Origin: Xanthobacter sp. NM-59
GTDB lineage: Bacteria; Pseudomonadota; Alphaproteobacteria; Rhizobiales; Xanthobacteraceae
Reading direction: 5' to 3'
Assembly: GCF_021401125.1 (NCBI RefSeq)
Contig: NZ_JACBFQ010000001.1
Coordinates: 806,001 to 870,000 of the forward strand
Length of the DNA stretch: 64,000 nt
Every line of letters starts with the position of its first letter. The first letter of the stretch is position 1. The notes beneath the pieces were generated by a model that made no database searches, was not told the DNA's origin, and saw nothing but the letters and a program-made list of their open reading frames with translations. Both the position numbers and the translations under genes were made by a program. Of the stretch, positions 55,991-64,000 are shown in pieces.

Positions 55991-56659
55991 ATGCCCGCGA
56001 TGTCGAAGCGTTTGCCCCGGACCCTGCTGCAGATTCTGCTCTCCATGGCGCTGCTGTGTGCCGGCCTCGCCACGGCTGGGGCCCAGGAACAGCGCTTCGC
56101 CAATCTCTCGGCGGCGTTCGCACCCCGCCACCTGGGCGAAGGGCGCAGCACCAGCGCGCCGGCGGGCTACACCCGCTTCTGTGCCGAGCACCCCCGTGAC
56201 TGCGGCAACTCAGGCCCGGCGGTTGCCGTCATCCATCTCGATAACAACAAGGCGGCCGAGCTCGACCGCGTGAACCGCGGCGTTAACGCCCGCATTCAGC
56301 CGGAGACCGATCTCGACCACTATGGCGAGACCGAGCGCTGGGCCTATCCCGACGACGGCAAGGGCGACTGCGAGGACTATGTGCTGGAAAAGCGCCGCAC
56401 GCTGCTCAACCTCGGTTGGCCGGGCTCTGCGCTTCTGATCACCGTTGTGCGCGACCGCGAGGGCGACGGCCATGCGGTGCTCACCGTCATCACTGATCGT
56501 GGTGATCTCATCCTCGACAACCAGGAAGACGACATCGTGTCCTGGAAGGACACCGGCTACCGCTTCGTGAAGCGCCAGTCCCAGGCGCGTGCCACCGATT
56601 GGGTGTCTCTCGGCGACACACTGGTGCCGCCCCCGCCGGTGGTGGGTGGCGGGCGCTGA
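55991..56659 (+). CDS. bacterial transglutaminase-like cysteine proteinase (BTLCP)
   Basis: 222-aa precursor with a signal peptide (LLQILLSMALLCAGLATAGA). Catalytic C127 in GDCEDYVLEKR, H161 in GHAVLTVIT and D176 in LDNQ are all present. The family (peptidase C93, LapG-related) cleaves periplasmic parts of surface adhesins under c-di-GMP control in systems with LapD. No lapD is in the window. Start ATG 55991 or 56000. Confidence 0.9.
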   Translation: MPAMSKRLPRTLLQILLSMALLCAGLATAGAQEQRFANLSAAFAPRHLGEGRSTSAPAGYTRFCAEHPRDCGNSGPAVAVIHLDNNKAAELDRVNRGVNARIQPETDLDHYGETERWAYPDDGKGDCEDYVLEKRRTLLNLGWPGSALLITVVRDREGDGHAVLTVITDRGDLILDNQEDDIVSWKDTGYRFVKRQSQARATDWVSLGDTLVPPPPVVGGGR

Positions 56660-56693
56660 GGCGCCCTGCCCTCCCCTTCGGCTGCCCTCCGCG

Positions 56694-57224
56694 TCAGTCG
56701 ACCCGCACGAAACCCTCGGCATAGCGCCGGCCATTGCGCTGGTAATTGGCCGCGCTCTTGGCGAGCCCTTCCACCGCCGCATCGTCCAGCGCGCGCACTG
56801 CCTTGGCCGGCGAGCCCACGATGAGGGAGCGCTCGGGAAAGGTCTTGCCCTCGGTCACCAGCGCGCCGGCGCCCACCAGGCTGTTGGCGGGGATGACGGC
56901 GCGGTTGAGCACGGTGGCGCCCATGCCCACCAGGCTGTTGTCACCGATGGTGCAGCCGTGAAGGATGACATTGTGGCCCACGGTCACGTTCGTGCCGATG
57001 GTCAGCGGGCAGCCGGGATCGGTGTGGAGGACGCTGTTTTCCTGAATGTTACTGCCCTCGCCCACCACGATGGGCTCATTATCGCCGCGCAGGACGGCGC
57101 CAAACCAGATGCTCGCCCCCTCCTTGACGATGACCCGGCCGATGAGCACCGCCGTGGGCGCGATCCAATAGTTTCCGGAAGTGGGAAGCTCGGGGGCGAC
57201 ACCGTCGAGCGCATAAAGCGGCAT
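56694..57224 (-). CDS. gamma-class carbonic anhydrase-like hexapeptide protein
   Basis: 176-aa left-handed beta-helix trimer protein. Hexapeptide repeats run from residue 20 to 130. Zinc ligands H67, H84 and H89 lie in LHTDPG and GHNVILHG. AGGAGG is the ribosome site. Related proteins (YrdA, CaiE) are not always active carbonic anhydrases. Confidence 0.92.
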   Translation of the reverse strand: MPLYALDGVAPELPTSGNYWIAPTAVLIGRVIVKEGASIWFGAVLRGDNEPIVVGEGSNIQENSVLHTDPGCPLTIGTNVTVGHNVILHGCTIGDNSLVGMGATVLNRAVIPANSLVGAGALVTEGKTFPERSLIVGSPAKAVRALDDAAVEGLAKSAANYQRNGRRYAEGFVRVD

Positions 57225-58190
57225 GGCTGATCCTCCTGTCGGGCCGGTTCTCGCCCTCCCCTACAGCCAAAGACCGGACGAGGCTAGGGACCGGGCCCCG
57301 CGATGAAGGCCAGGCGGCGTGCGCAGCCGCGCGGATGGCGGGCATGGAGGTGGAGGCGCATCATGCCGCGCGGCCGCACGGCACCACCGGTCAGTCTGGC
57401 GAAAGGGGTTTCGACCTTACTGCGTGGGCGACGGAATATGCAGCGATAGCGCTCATGCCGATAGCGGCATTCCGGTGATGGACACGCCACGCTCTTTCCT
57501 TTGCGCCGTCGATGGCAGCGCCAAGCAACGCATGGCCAACGCGCTCATCGGCCGATGGGGCGCGGCCGACATCGGCTGCAACGCGTAATGCCTACCCTCG
57601 GCCCCGGGGGCATTCCCCCCGGCGGTCGGTCCGTCACATAACGATATGCGCCCGTTTATCCCTCACGCGCGGCACGTCATTTCCAGTCCAAATGGACCAT
57701 AGCGCACCCCGACACGTCCGGCACTACTATTGAGAACGCTGTATATCCCTGTTGGACACGCATTGTCCCACCACTCGCTCAGCCGACACAGCTCACGCCT
57801 CGCGCTTCCATAGTCAAGACCATCGCTCAACCTGATCGAAACCAACGGTAGAGCCCATCACAACAACAATAGGCACACCACGGGAGACACCGCGATCTCG
57901 CCCCTCATTCCCACTCGATGATTAACCGGAGTGATAAGTATTTTAATTTTTTATGATTGTAAGACGGAGAATTCTACAATTTCCGCCAGATATACCGTCA
58001 GATTCATACGAAATTGTTTTTCCACAATAAATGTGACGCGGTACGCGGCGTCAATCTCTTCGTTCGTATTATATACGAAGTGCAGGAGAAATATCTACAG
58101 CCGATCGAAAACGTCCGCGATTGACTGCGATACGTGGCGAAACCGATTCTGCCGCGCGCGCATTGCTCGCTACCCTCCAGGCTACGCATC
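57225..58190. other. gene-poor stretch with an AT-rich half
   Basis: About 970 bp without a supportable gene. The right half (57900-58140) is clearly less GC-rich than its surroundings and translates poorly in all frames. It borders the AbiE/type III restriction remnant and probably is the left end of an imported segment. No tRNA or direct repeat was found at the border. Confidence 0.5.
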
Positions 58191-59105
58191 CTAGCCGGCA
58201 TCCGATGCCCTCCAACCTTCACCAGACTTCCAACGCTCATCCTTTTCAGCAGGCTCGATCAGGGGAAGCAGAAATCCGGCGAGGTCGGAGACAACGACAG
58301 CCAGGTCGGCCGGCGCCGAGGCCATTCGCTCTCGCCCCAGAAAGGCCCTCCACTGTCGCCCCCAAGCCTCCACGTAAGCCTCGCTCAGACCGATCGGCTT
58401 CTCGGTTGGAAGCATGGTCTCGCGCCGTGCAAAGGTCTGGCGGATGGCCTCGGCAAGCGATGCCCGGTCAAACTCGAACGTTTGCGCGATCAGCCAGAGG
58501 TCGTAGAAATCCTTCAGCCGGCTATTCGCGATGCCGAGCAGCACGAGCGCCTGGAATTTCTCGGCCACGACGGTCGTCGCCGGATAGGCGCGCAGGCGGG
58601 GCGCCGGCGCGTCGAGCAGTGACGGATAGACGATCTCGACCGGTCCCGGCGTGACGGCATCACCGAAACCGATGTCGACCTGGATCGGAATGCGGGCGCC
58701 TGCGATCGTCGCGGAGGTGCGCACACGAATGCCGCCGTATTCTACGTCTTCCCGGATCGGAACAGCCATGATCGCTCCGATATCGAACTCCACGCCATCA
58801 TCATCGACCGGTTGCCCACAGATCTCGCGGAAGGCCCCGCCGATCGACTCCGGGCTGTTTTCGCCATAGCCGAGCAAATCGAGATCGCGTGTCGGCCGGA
58901 ACGGGTCTTCCACCCAGGTCACGAACAGCATCGCCCCTTTCAGAACGAAGCGGTCGCGATGGGGTGATTGGCTCAGCCGGTAGAGAAGCCGCTCCAGCGC
59001 GTAGCGCGTCAGCAGAATCTGAAAGTCCGTGCGTTCGACGCGAGCCCGGTCGAGCAGACGAGCCCGGACCGAAGCGCCGACATTTTTTCTCGGTTCACGC
59101 GCCAT
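58191..59105 (-). CDS. AbiEii/AbiGii-type nucleotidyltransferase toxin
   Basis: 304 aa. The family core is visible: RFVLKGAMLFVTWVEDPFRPTRDLDLLGYG with the DxD metal site, then QVDIGFGDAV and VVAEKFQALVLLG, and RLKDFYDL. AbiE toxins are type IV toxins that block growth and abort phage infection by modifying tRNA. ATG 59105 overlaps the antitoxin stop by 11 bp, the normal coupled arrangement. Appears intact. Confidence 0.9.
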   Translation of the reverse strand: MAREPRKNVGASVRARLLDRARVERTDFQILLTRYALERLLYRLSQSPHRDRFVLKGAMLFVTWVEDPFRPTRDLDLLGYGENSPESIGGAFREICGQPVDDDGVEFDIGAIMAVPIREDVEYGGIRVRTSATIAGARIPIQVDIGFGDAVTPGPVEIVYPSLLDAPAPRLRAYPATTVVAEKFQALVLLGIANSRLKDFYDLWLIAQTFEFDRASLAEAIRQTFARRETMLPTEKPIGLSEAYVEAWGRQWRAFLGRERMASAPADLAVVVSDLAGFLLPLIEPAEKDERWKSGEGWRASDAG

Positions 59106-59706
59106 CGGCCACCATCGCCTCCACATAGGGCTTCATGGTCGACCAGACCTTGCCTTTGGTCCCATAGGTCCAGAGCTGGTCACTCGTGACTTTTCGCTGT
59201 CGAAGCCCCTCGCGCAGACCTTCCAGTGCGACATCCAGCCCGACCTTCGCCCGATAGCGAAAGCAATCGACGATCGTCCGCGCTGGATTTGTGATCGCCA
59301 CCTCGACGCCATCGATGGAGTGTCGCTCCACACCTTCTGTCAGCGAGGGGCCGGTGAAGCGCACGAAGCGAATGGGTGGATAGTCGATCTTGGGACGCCA
59401 GGCGGTGCGATCGATGGCCATCCAAACGGCCGACGGCATTTGCAGAGTCAGCTCATGGAATTGCAGCGCTGAGATCAGGCAGATGACGCCTTTGGGAACG
59501 AGGGCAGACGCTTCTGCCAGAATACGCGCCGCATTGCCCGAGCTATCCGCGAGTTGGTAGAGGCCCCGCGCGGGGCGAACGACTGCCCCGTCCCGAACAA
59601 GACGCGCCAGCGTTTCCGGGCCGATGCCGTGGGCGGCAAAGTCCTTCAGCCGCATCATCGGGCACGTATTCAGCAGCTTGAGCGCTTGAGCGCGTTGAGA
59701 ATCCAT
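59095..59706 (-). CDS. AbiEi-type antitoxin/transcriptional regulator
   Basis: 203 aa from ATG 59706. A winged-helix N-terminus (LKDFAAHGIGPETLARLVRDGAVVRPARGLYQL), then the AbiEi_1 domain with ICLISALQFHELT and ITNPARTIVDCFRYR. It neutralises the toxin gene product and usually represses the operon through inverted repeats. None was confirmed upstream. It overlaps the toxin start by 11 bp. Confidence 0.9.
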   Translation of the reverse strand: MDSQRAQALKLLNTCPMMRLKDFAAHGIGPETLARLVRDGAVVRPARGLYQLADSSGNAARILAEASALVPKGVICLISALQFHELTLQMPSAVWMAIDRTAWRPKIDYPPIRFVRFTGPSLTEGVERHSIDGVEVAITNPARTIVDCFRYRAKVGLDVALEGLREGLRQRKVTSDQLWTYGTKGKVWSTMKPYVEAMVADGA

Positions 59707-59931
59707 GGCCGTAGCGATGTGATGTTTCCTCGGCAAGTCCAGAAGATAGCAGAGGTTTTATCACATTTTCAGGAAGCAGCAATCCGTTGCGCTTGCCCCT
59801 CGAAGCGGCCGCCTGCGCGCCGGCACCGCCAAAGCGCAGGCTCTGACTTTGCCCCTGGTGCCGGCATATGTTCGCCGCTCTCCAGGGGGCAAGGCAATTG
59901 ACGGGCGGCAGTCCTCGTGAAGGAGAGCGCC

Positions 59932-61950
59932 TTACGTGTGATCCATCAGGTCGTCGACCGTTCTGGCCTTTATGTATCGAGCCGGGTTCGGTCCGGAGGC
60001 GAGCGCGCTGAAGTGCGCCTCCCCGCACGCGATCTTGCCGGCTTCGATATCGCGCAAGTCGTCCACGAAGAGGCTGCTTTTGGTCTCCACGACGAAATAG
60101 AGGCGCTCTTCGCCGCTGACTTCGACCAGAACCGCCCAATCGGGATTGTAGGTACCGAGCGGAGTCGGCACTTTGAACCACGCGGGCAGCTTGGCGTAGA
60201 TCTTCACAGCTTCGTTCTTTTCGAGCTGCTCGGCGAATGTCCGCTCGACACCTCCGGAATCATAGACGACGTGCTCGAAGACCGACTTCTGCGCGTCCTT
60301 GAGCATGTTGCGCAAATAGCCGGTCAGTTCCTCCTGCGCGAAAAGCTCCTGCGCGTAATAGTGCTCGTCGCCGATCCGCTGATATTTGATGCCGTCCACA
60401 ATGGCCAAGCGCTTCGTCCGGTTGATCACTTCACCGGCGATTTCGATGAACGCCTGTGGATTGCGCTTGAAGTCAGCCAAGCGGCCGCACTCGGTGAGAA
60501 TGCGGACAAGGCTCTTGCGGGTGAGTTGGGTTCGGTCCTGAAGATCGGTCAGCACGTCGGGCAGGACAATGTCGCCTTCGTCGATCGTGATGATGGTTCC
60601 GCTGTTCTTGTCGTGCTCCTTCGCCTCAACGCCGCCCTGTCCAATGGAAAGATCGGCCTTCCTGACCCGCACGCGAGCTTTCGACACCGGTGGGCCATTG
60701 GTGATGGCCTTGGCACAATCGGTGATCAGCTTCTCGTTGTCGAAGTGAACGCGATACGTCGTCTTATGTTTGATGCGATCCCAAAGCGCCTGGAATTCGG
60801 CGCTTTCGAGAATGGCCTGCCGTGTCTTGACGGTGACGCGCTCGTCGGCGTTCTTGATGTCGAGCTTCCCGGCGACCTTCTTCAGCACGTCACGAACCGC
60901 GCCAAGGTGGGCGGCGAGCGCCACCGGCAGCGCGAGCGTTCCGTCCTTCAAAGCGGTGCGCAGCTTATCCTGCACCTCGCCCTTGGTGTCGACGAAGCCT
61001 TCGGCCTTCAAGTGATCGAAGATGGCGGCCGATTCCTCGAAACCCAGCATTCCGGTCGAGCCGTCCGGGTTGACCACGGGGATTCTCGCGAACTGGTGCT
61101 TCTCGACAATGCCGAACTTGATGCCGGTGTCCTTTTCGATTTCCTTTTGCAGGTTCTCGGCGAAGTCTTCATAGCTTTCGGTGGCGATGACGGTCAGCGT
61201 GTTGATGTCGAAGCCGCGCAGGCGTTCGCCACCCTGGTTCACGCACAGCCTGAGGCCGCGGCCGATGGTCTGCCGCCGCTCGCGTTCGGTGCCGATCTCG
61301 CGGAGTGCGCAGATCTGGAATACGTTGGGATTGTCCCAACCCTCCTTCAGGGCGGAGTGCGAGAAGATGAACTTTCGCTTCGTATCGAAGCTGAGCAGCT
61401 TCTCCTTGTCCTTCATGATCAGGTTATAAGTGTCATTTTCCGGTGCATCTTTCGCCGACGATTTTTTGAGCTCGTATGTTTCAAACGGCGTCACAACACG
61501 CTTATCTATTGAAAAATAGCCATTATGCACCTCTTCGGCTTCCGACGTAACGTCGACCTCCCTGAACAGGCTGACGAAGTCGGGAAGCTTCGCCGCGCGG
61601 CGATACTCCTCTTCAAAGATGCGGGCATATTTGCCCTTCACGGGATTTCCGTCGGCATCGTAGGACCGATAGTGCTCCACCGCATCGATGAAGAACAGGC
61701 TCAACACCTTGATGCCGAGCGGCGCCAAGCGCTTTTCCTTTTCCAGATGCTCGTGGATCGTGCGGCGGATCATCAGGCGCACCGTGTCGCCGGCGGCGAC
61801 TGGACCAGCGCCGACCAGCGTTTCGCCGGGCTGCAAGGCGATGTCGGTGATCTGACCGGGCGCGGTGTAAACTTGATAGAGCGCGCCATCGACGAAGGGA
61901 TAGACCTGGATGGCGTTGATGAAGCCGTTCCTGACCGGCGGCGCTGCGAG
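59932..61950 (-). pseudogene. type III restriction enzyme Res subunit, 5'-truncated
   Basis: About 670 codons of the C-terminal two thirds of a type III Res protein. Helicase domain 2 is present (KVLSLFFIDAVEHYR, FSHSALKEGWDNPNVFQIC motif V, RRQTIGRGLRL motif VI) and so is the C-terminal PD-(D/E)xK nuclease (NPDWAVL ... FVVETKSS). The N-terminal Walker A and DEAD motifs are absent, and no Mod methyltransferase gene lies upstream, so the enzyme cannot work as a restriction system. At about 61950 it abuts a stub of another gene out of frame. Confidence 0.82.
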
Positions 61951-61951
61951 C

Positions 61952-62005
61952 ACCATTGGCGAGGAGCCGGGCATAGAGTTCGTCGGTGATGAGCACTGCG
62001 GTCAT
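61952..62005 (-). pseudogene. DUF2958 N-terminal stub
   Basis: Starting at ATG 62005, the first 18 residues (MTAVLITDELYARLLANG) match the start of DUF2958 proteins, common cargo of conjugative elements and plasmids. After codon 18 similarity ends and the frame continues nonsensically across the Res fragment. It marks a deletion or recombination junction. Confidence 0.5.
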
Positions 62006-62214
62006 GTCGGCCTCCATTCGATGTCACCCTCCGATCGAGGGCGAGGAGGCGTTCGGCCGGCGCAATCGAGCGGCGCGGTCAGGCCCTACACGGTCCGGTA
62101 CGGGCCGGGCTTGAGCGCGCCGCGGCGGCGGCCAGCGTTATCGGAGCTCGTTGAGAGGGGAAGATCGAACCGGCCGCTACGAAGCGCTCCTGCGAATGGA
62201 CTCGTGTTGCTGGT

Positions 62215-63135
62215 TCACTGCGCTTCGGCTTTGCAGGGCAACGGTTGCGGATAGCGCAGCAGGTTCTCGGCCATGAACGAGACGAAGGCGGACAGCTTCG
62301 GCGACGGGTGGCGGCTTGCCGGCCATAGGATATGGAAAGCGCCCACATCGCGGATGTAGTCGTCGAGCACGCTGACGAGCGTGCCGCGTGAAAGCTGAGT
62401 GCGCACGGCGAACTGCGGCAGACAGACGAGGCCAAAGCCTTCCTCGGCCAGACAGATCTGGGGTTCCAGCGTGCTCGCGACCAGCGTGACCGGCAGGGCC
62501 ATATCGAGATCCACCCCGTCGCGCGCAAGCGGCCAGCGCTCAAGCTTGCCGGTCGAGGGATATTTGTGATGCAGGCAGGCGTGGCCGGCGAGGTCTTCCG
62601 GCACCTTCGGCACGCCATGCACGGCGAAATAGTCCGGTGAGCCGACGATGCGGTGGGAGAAGGCGCCGACGCGGCGCATCATCAGCCGGCTGTCGCGCGC
62701 CTCGCCGGTGCGGATCACTGCGTCGAAGCCTTCGTCGATCACATCCACCAGCCTGTCGGTGAAGTCGAGATCGAGCTCGATCTCGGGATAGGCGCGCATG
62801 AAGGCCATCACCGCCGGCATCATCAGCATGCCGATGAGTGGCAGGCTGACGCGGAGTTTCCCCCGCGGCGCCGCGCGGGTCTGCGACAGTTCGAGTTCCG
62901 CCGCCTCGATCTCGCAGAAGATGCGACGGCAGCGGTCGCGGAAGAGCTCGCCCTCAGGCGTGAGGGTCAGCGACCGGGTCGAGCGGTGAAACAGGCGGAC
63001 ACCGAGCCGTTCCTCGAGCCGGGCCACCGCCTTGCCCACTGCGGAGGCCGAAATGCCGAGCTTGATTGCTGCGGCGGCAAAGCTGCCGGCCTCGGCCGTC
63101 TGAACGAAGGCATTGAGCGCGCCGAGATGTTCCAT
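62215..63135 (-). CDS. LysR-family transcriptional regulator
   Basis: 306 aa. Helix-turn-helix at about 20-60 (SFAAAAIKLGISASAVGKAVARLEERLG), then a PBP-like effector domain (GKLRVSLPLIGMLMMPAVMAF, FDAVIRTGEARDSRL). Divergent from the MFS gene across 92 bp, the standard arrangement for regulation of the transporter. Confidence 0.93.
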   Translation of the reverse strand: MEHLGALNAFVQTAEAGSFAAAAIKLGISASAVGKAVARLEERLGVRLFHRSTRSLTLTPEGELFRDRCRRIFCEIEAAELELSQTRAAPRGKLRVSLPLIGMLMMPAVMAFMRAYPEIELDLDFTDRLVDVIDEGFDAVIRTGEARDSRLMMRRVGAFSHRIVGSPDYFAVHGVPKVPEDLAGHACLHHKYPSTGKLERWPLARDGVDLDMALPVTLVASTLEPQICLAEEGFGLVCLPQFAVRTQLSRGTLVSVLDDYIRDVGAFHILWPASRHPSPKLSAFVSFMAENLLRYPQPLPCKAEAQ

Positions 63136-63227
63136 GGCGTCTTCCGAGATTGCGGACTCATGAGTCCGATATAAATGGAATTCTAGCCTGATTATTCCGC
63201 ATCGGCGATACCGCTAGTCTCGTGGGC

Positions 63228-64000
63228 ATGACAAAGACATGCTCCCACGACGCGGTCGGCCGCGTCTCGCCGACCTCGGCTCCATTCCCGTGGCCGAACC
63301 TTTTGGCGCTCGCGATGGCCGGGTTCATCACCATCCTGACCGAGGCGCTTCCGGCCGGTCTGTTGCCACAGATCGGCACGAGCCTGAGCGTTTCCGAGGC
63401 GTTCGCCGGGCAGCTCGTCACGCTCTACGCCATCGGTTCGCTCGCCGCGGCCATTCCCCTGACCACCGCGACGCAAAGCATGCGGCGACGGCCGCTGCTT
63501 CTCATCGCCATTTGCGGATTTGCGGTGGCGAACACGGCGACGGCGCTGTCGGATAGTTATGGACTGACACTCGTCGCCCGGTTTGTCGCGGGTGTTTCCG
63601 CAGGACTGCTCTGGGCACTGATCGCCGGCTATGCCGCGCGGATGGTGCCGGAAGGATCGAAGGGACGCGCCATCGCCGTTGCGATGATCGGCACTCCGTT
63701 GGCGTTGTCGCTCGGCATTCCGGCAGGAACATACCTGGGCGCTGCGATCGGATGGCGGGCTTCGTTCGGGGTCATGAGCGGCCTGACCCTGATCCTGATT
63801 GCCTGGGTGGTGATGAAAGTCCCCGACTTCCCGGGACAGACCGAGGACGAGCGGCTTCCGCTCAGCCAAGTCTTCGCCTTACCAGGAATCCGGCCGGTTC
63901 TCTTCGTCACCCTGACTTTCGTGCTCGCGCACAACATCCTCTACACCTACATCGCCCCTTTGCTCGGCAGTGCTGGCGGAGCCACCAGGACCGATCTTGC
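63228..64000 (+). CDS. MFS transporter, partial at window end
   Basis: 257 codons seen, open to the window end. Eight membrane helices are visible, with the family signature around VARFVAGVSAGLLWAL and the loop motif SMRRRPLLL. The pattern is that of DHA1-type sugar or drug efflux pumps (AraJ/YdhP-like). Start ATG 63228. The remaining four or so helices lie beyond the window. Probably controlled by the divergent LysR gene. Confidence 0.88.
   Translation, partial: MTKTCSHDAVGRVSPTSAPFPWPNLLALAMAGFITILTEALPAGLLPQIGTSLSVSEAFAGQLVTLYAIGSLAAAIPLTTATQSMRRRPLLLIAICGFAVANTATALSDSYGLTLVARFVAGVSAGLLWALIAGYAARMVPEGSKGRAIAVAMIGTPLALSLGIPAGTYLGAAIGWRASFGVMSGLTLILIAWVVMKVPDFPGQTEDERLPLSQVFALPGIRPVLFVTLTFVLAHNILYTYIAPLLGSAGGATRTDL

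Noticed and set aside
57931-58194. 87-codon frame in the AT-rich stretch
   Set aside because: Cys/Tyr/Arg-rich translation typical of non-coding DNA, no ribosome site, runs into the toxin gene end.

Overview
The window is a GC-rich chromosomal segment of an alphaproteobacterium. The gene set points to the Hyphomicrobiales (Rhizobiales), probably near Xanthobacter, Azorhizobium or Ancylobacter. Supporting genes are a class I lysyl-tRNA synthetase, the haem-responsive regulator Irr, aconitase next to ccmA/ccmB, DUF1223, DUF2794 and DUF3141 genes, and a BTLCP transglutaminase-like protein. The genus is an inference from gene content only.

Layout. 0.1-6.0 kb: an ABC importer of the UgpC/A/E/B type followed by a calcineurin-like phosphodiesterase and a NagD-like HAD phosphatase; together they look like a route for uptake and stepwise dephosphorylation of a phosphodiester. 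6.1-10.2 kb (minus): a four-gene flavin redox operon made of a His/Asp-rich exported peptide, a DUF2271 protein carrying an ApbE-type flavinylation motif, a PepSY membrane protein fused to a CysJ-like flavodoxin/FNR reductase, and ApbE. 10.3-18.0 kb: a patch of decayed DNA with a short-chain dehydrogenase fragment, an RbbA-type efflux operon, nested IS3/IS5 remnants and a tRNA-Ser. 18.3-22.2 kb: rlpA, a UDP-sugar epimerase and an unknown six-helix membrane protein. 22.4-28.2 kb: a modular GH18 chitinase-like protein without a signal peptide, facing convergently a type I secretion ABC/adaptor pair; a strong hairpin covers its ribosome binding site.

28.4-40.8 kb: a DUF3141 hydrolase, a soluble FIST-MCP receptor, ccmB/ccmA (with no ccmC beside them), acnA, DUF1223, a candidate minus-strand small RNA, DUF2794, irr and dsbB. 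40.9-50.3 kb: HNH nuclease, esterase, AlkA-like glycosylase, gluQRS, an AEC transporter, Sco, a GT2 glycosyltransferase divergent from a solute-binding protein, and a TetR gene with two operator-like palindromes shared with a small membrane protein. 50.3-57.2 kb: lysS, a GAF-PAS-GGDEF diguanylate cyclase, a 1-Cys peroxiredoxin, a CBS protein, a rhomboid protease, BTLCP and a gamma carbonic anhydrase.

57.2-62.0 kb is a decayed island: about 1 kb of gene-poor DNA with a lower-GC part, an AbiEi/AbiEii toxin-antitoxin pair, and a type III restriction subunit that has lost its N-terminal helicase half and abuts a DUF2958 stub. The window closes with a LysR regulator divergent from an MFS transporter cut by the window end.

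The most interesting loci are the flavin redox operon, the hairpin-controlled type I-secreted chitinase, and the small RNA candidate beside DUF2794.
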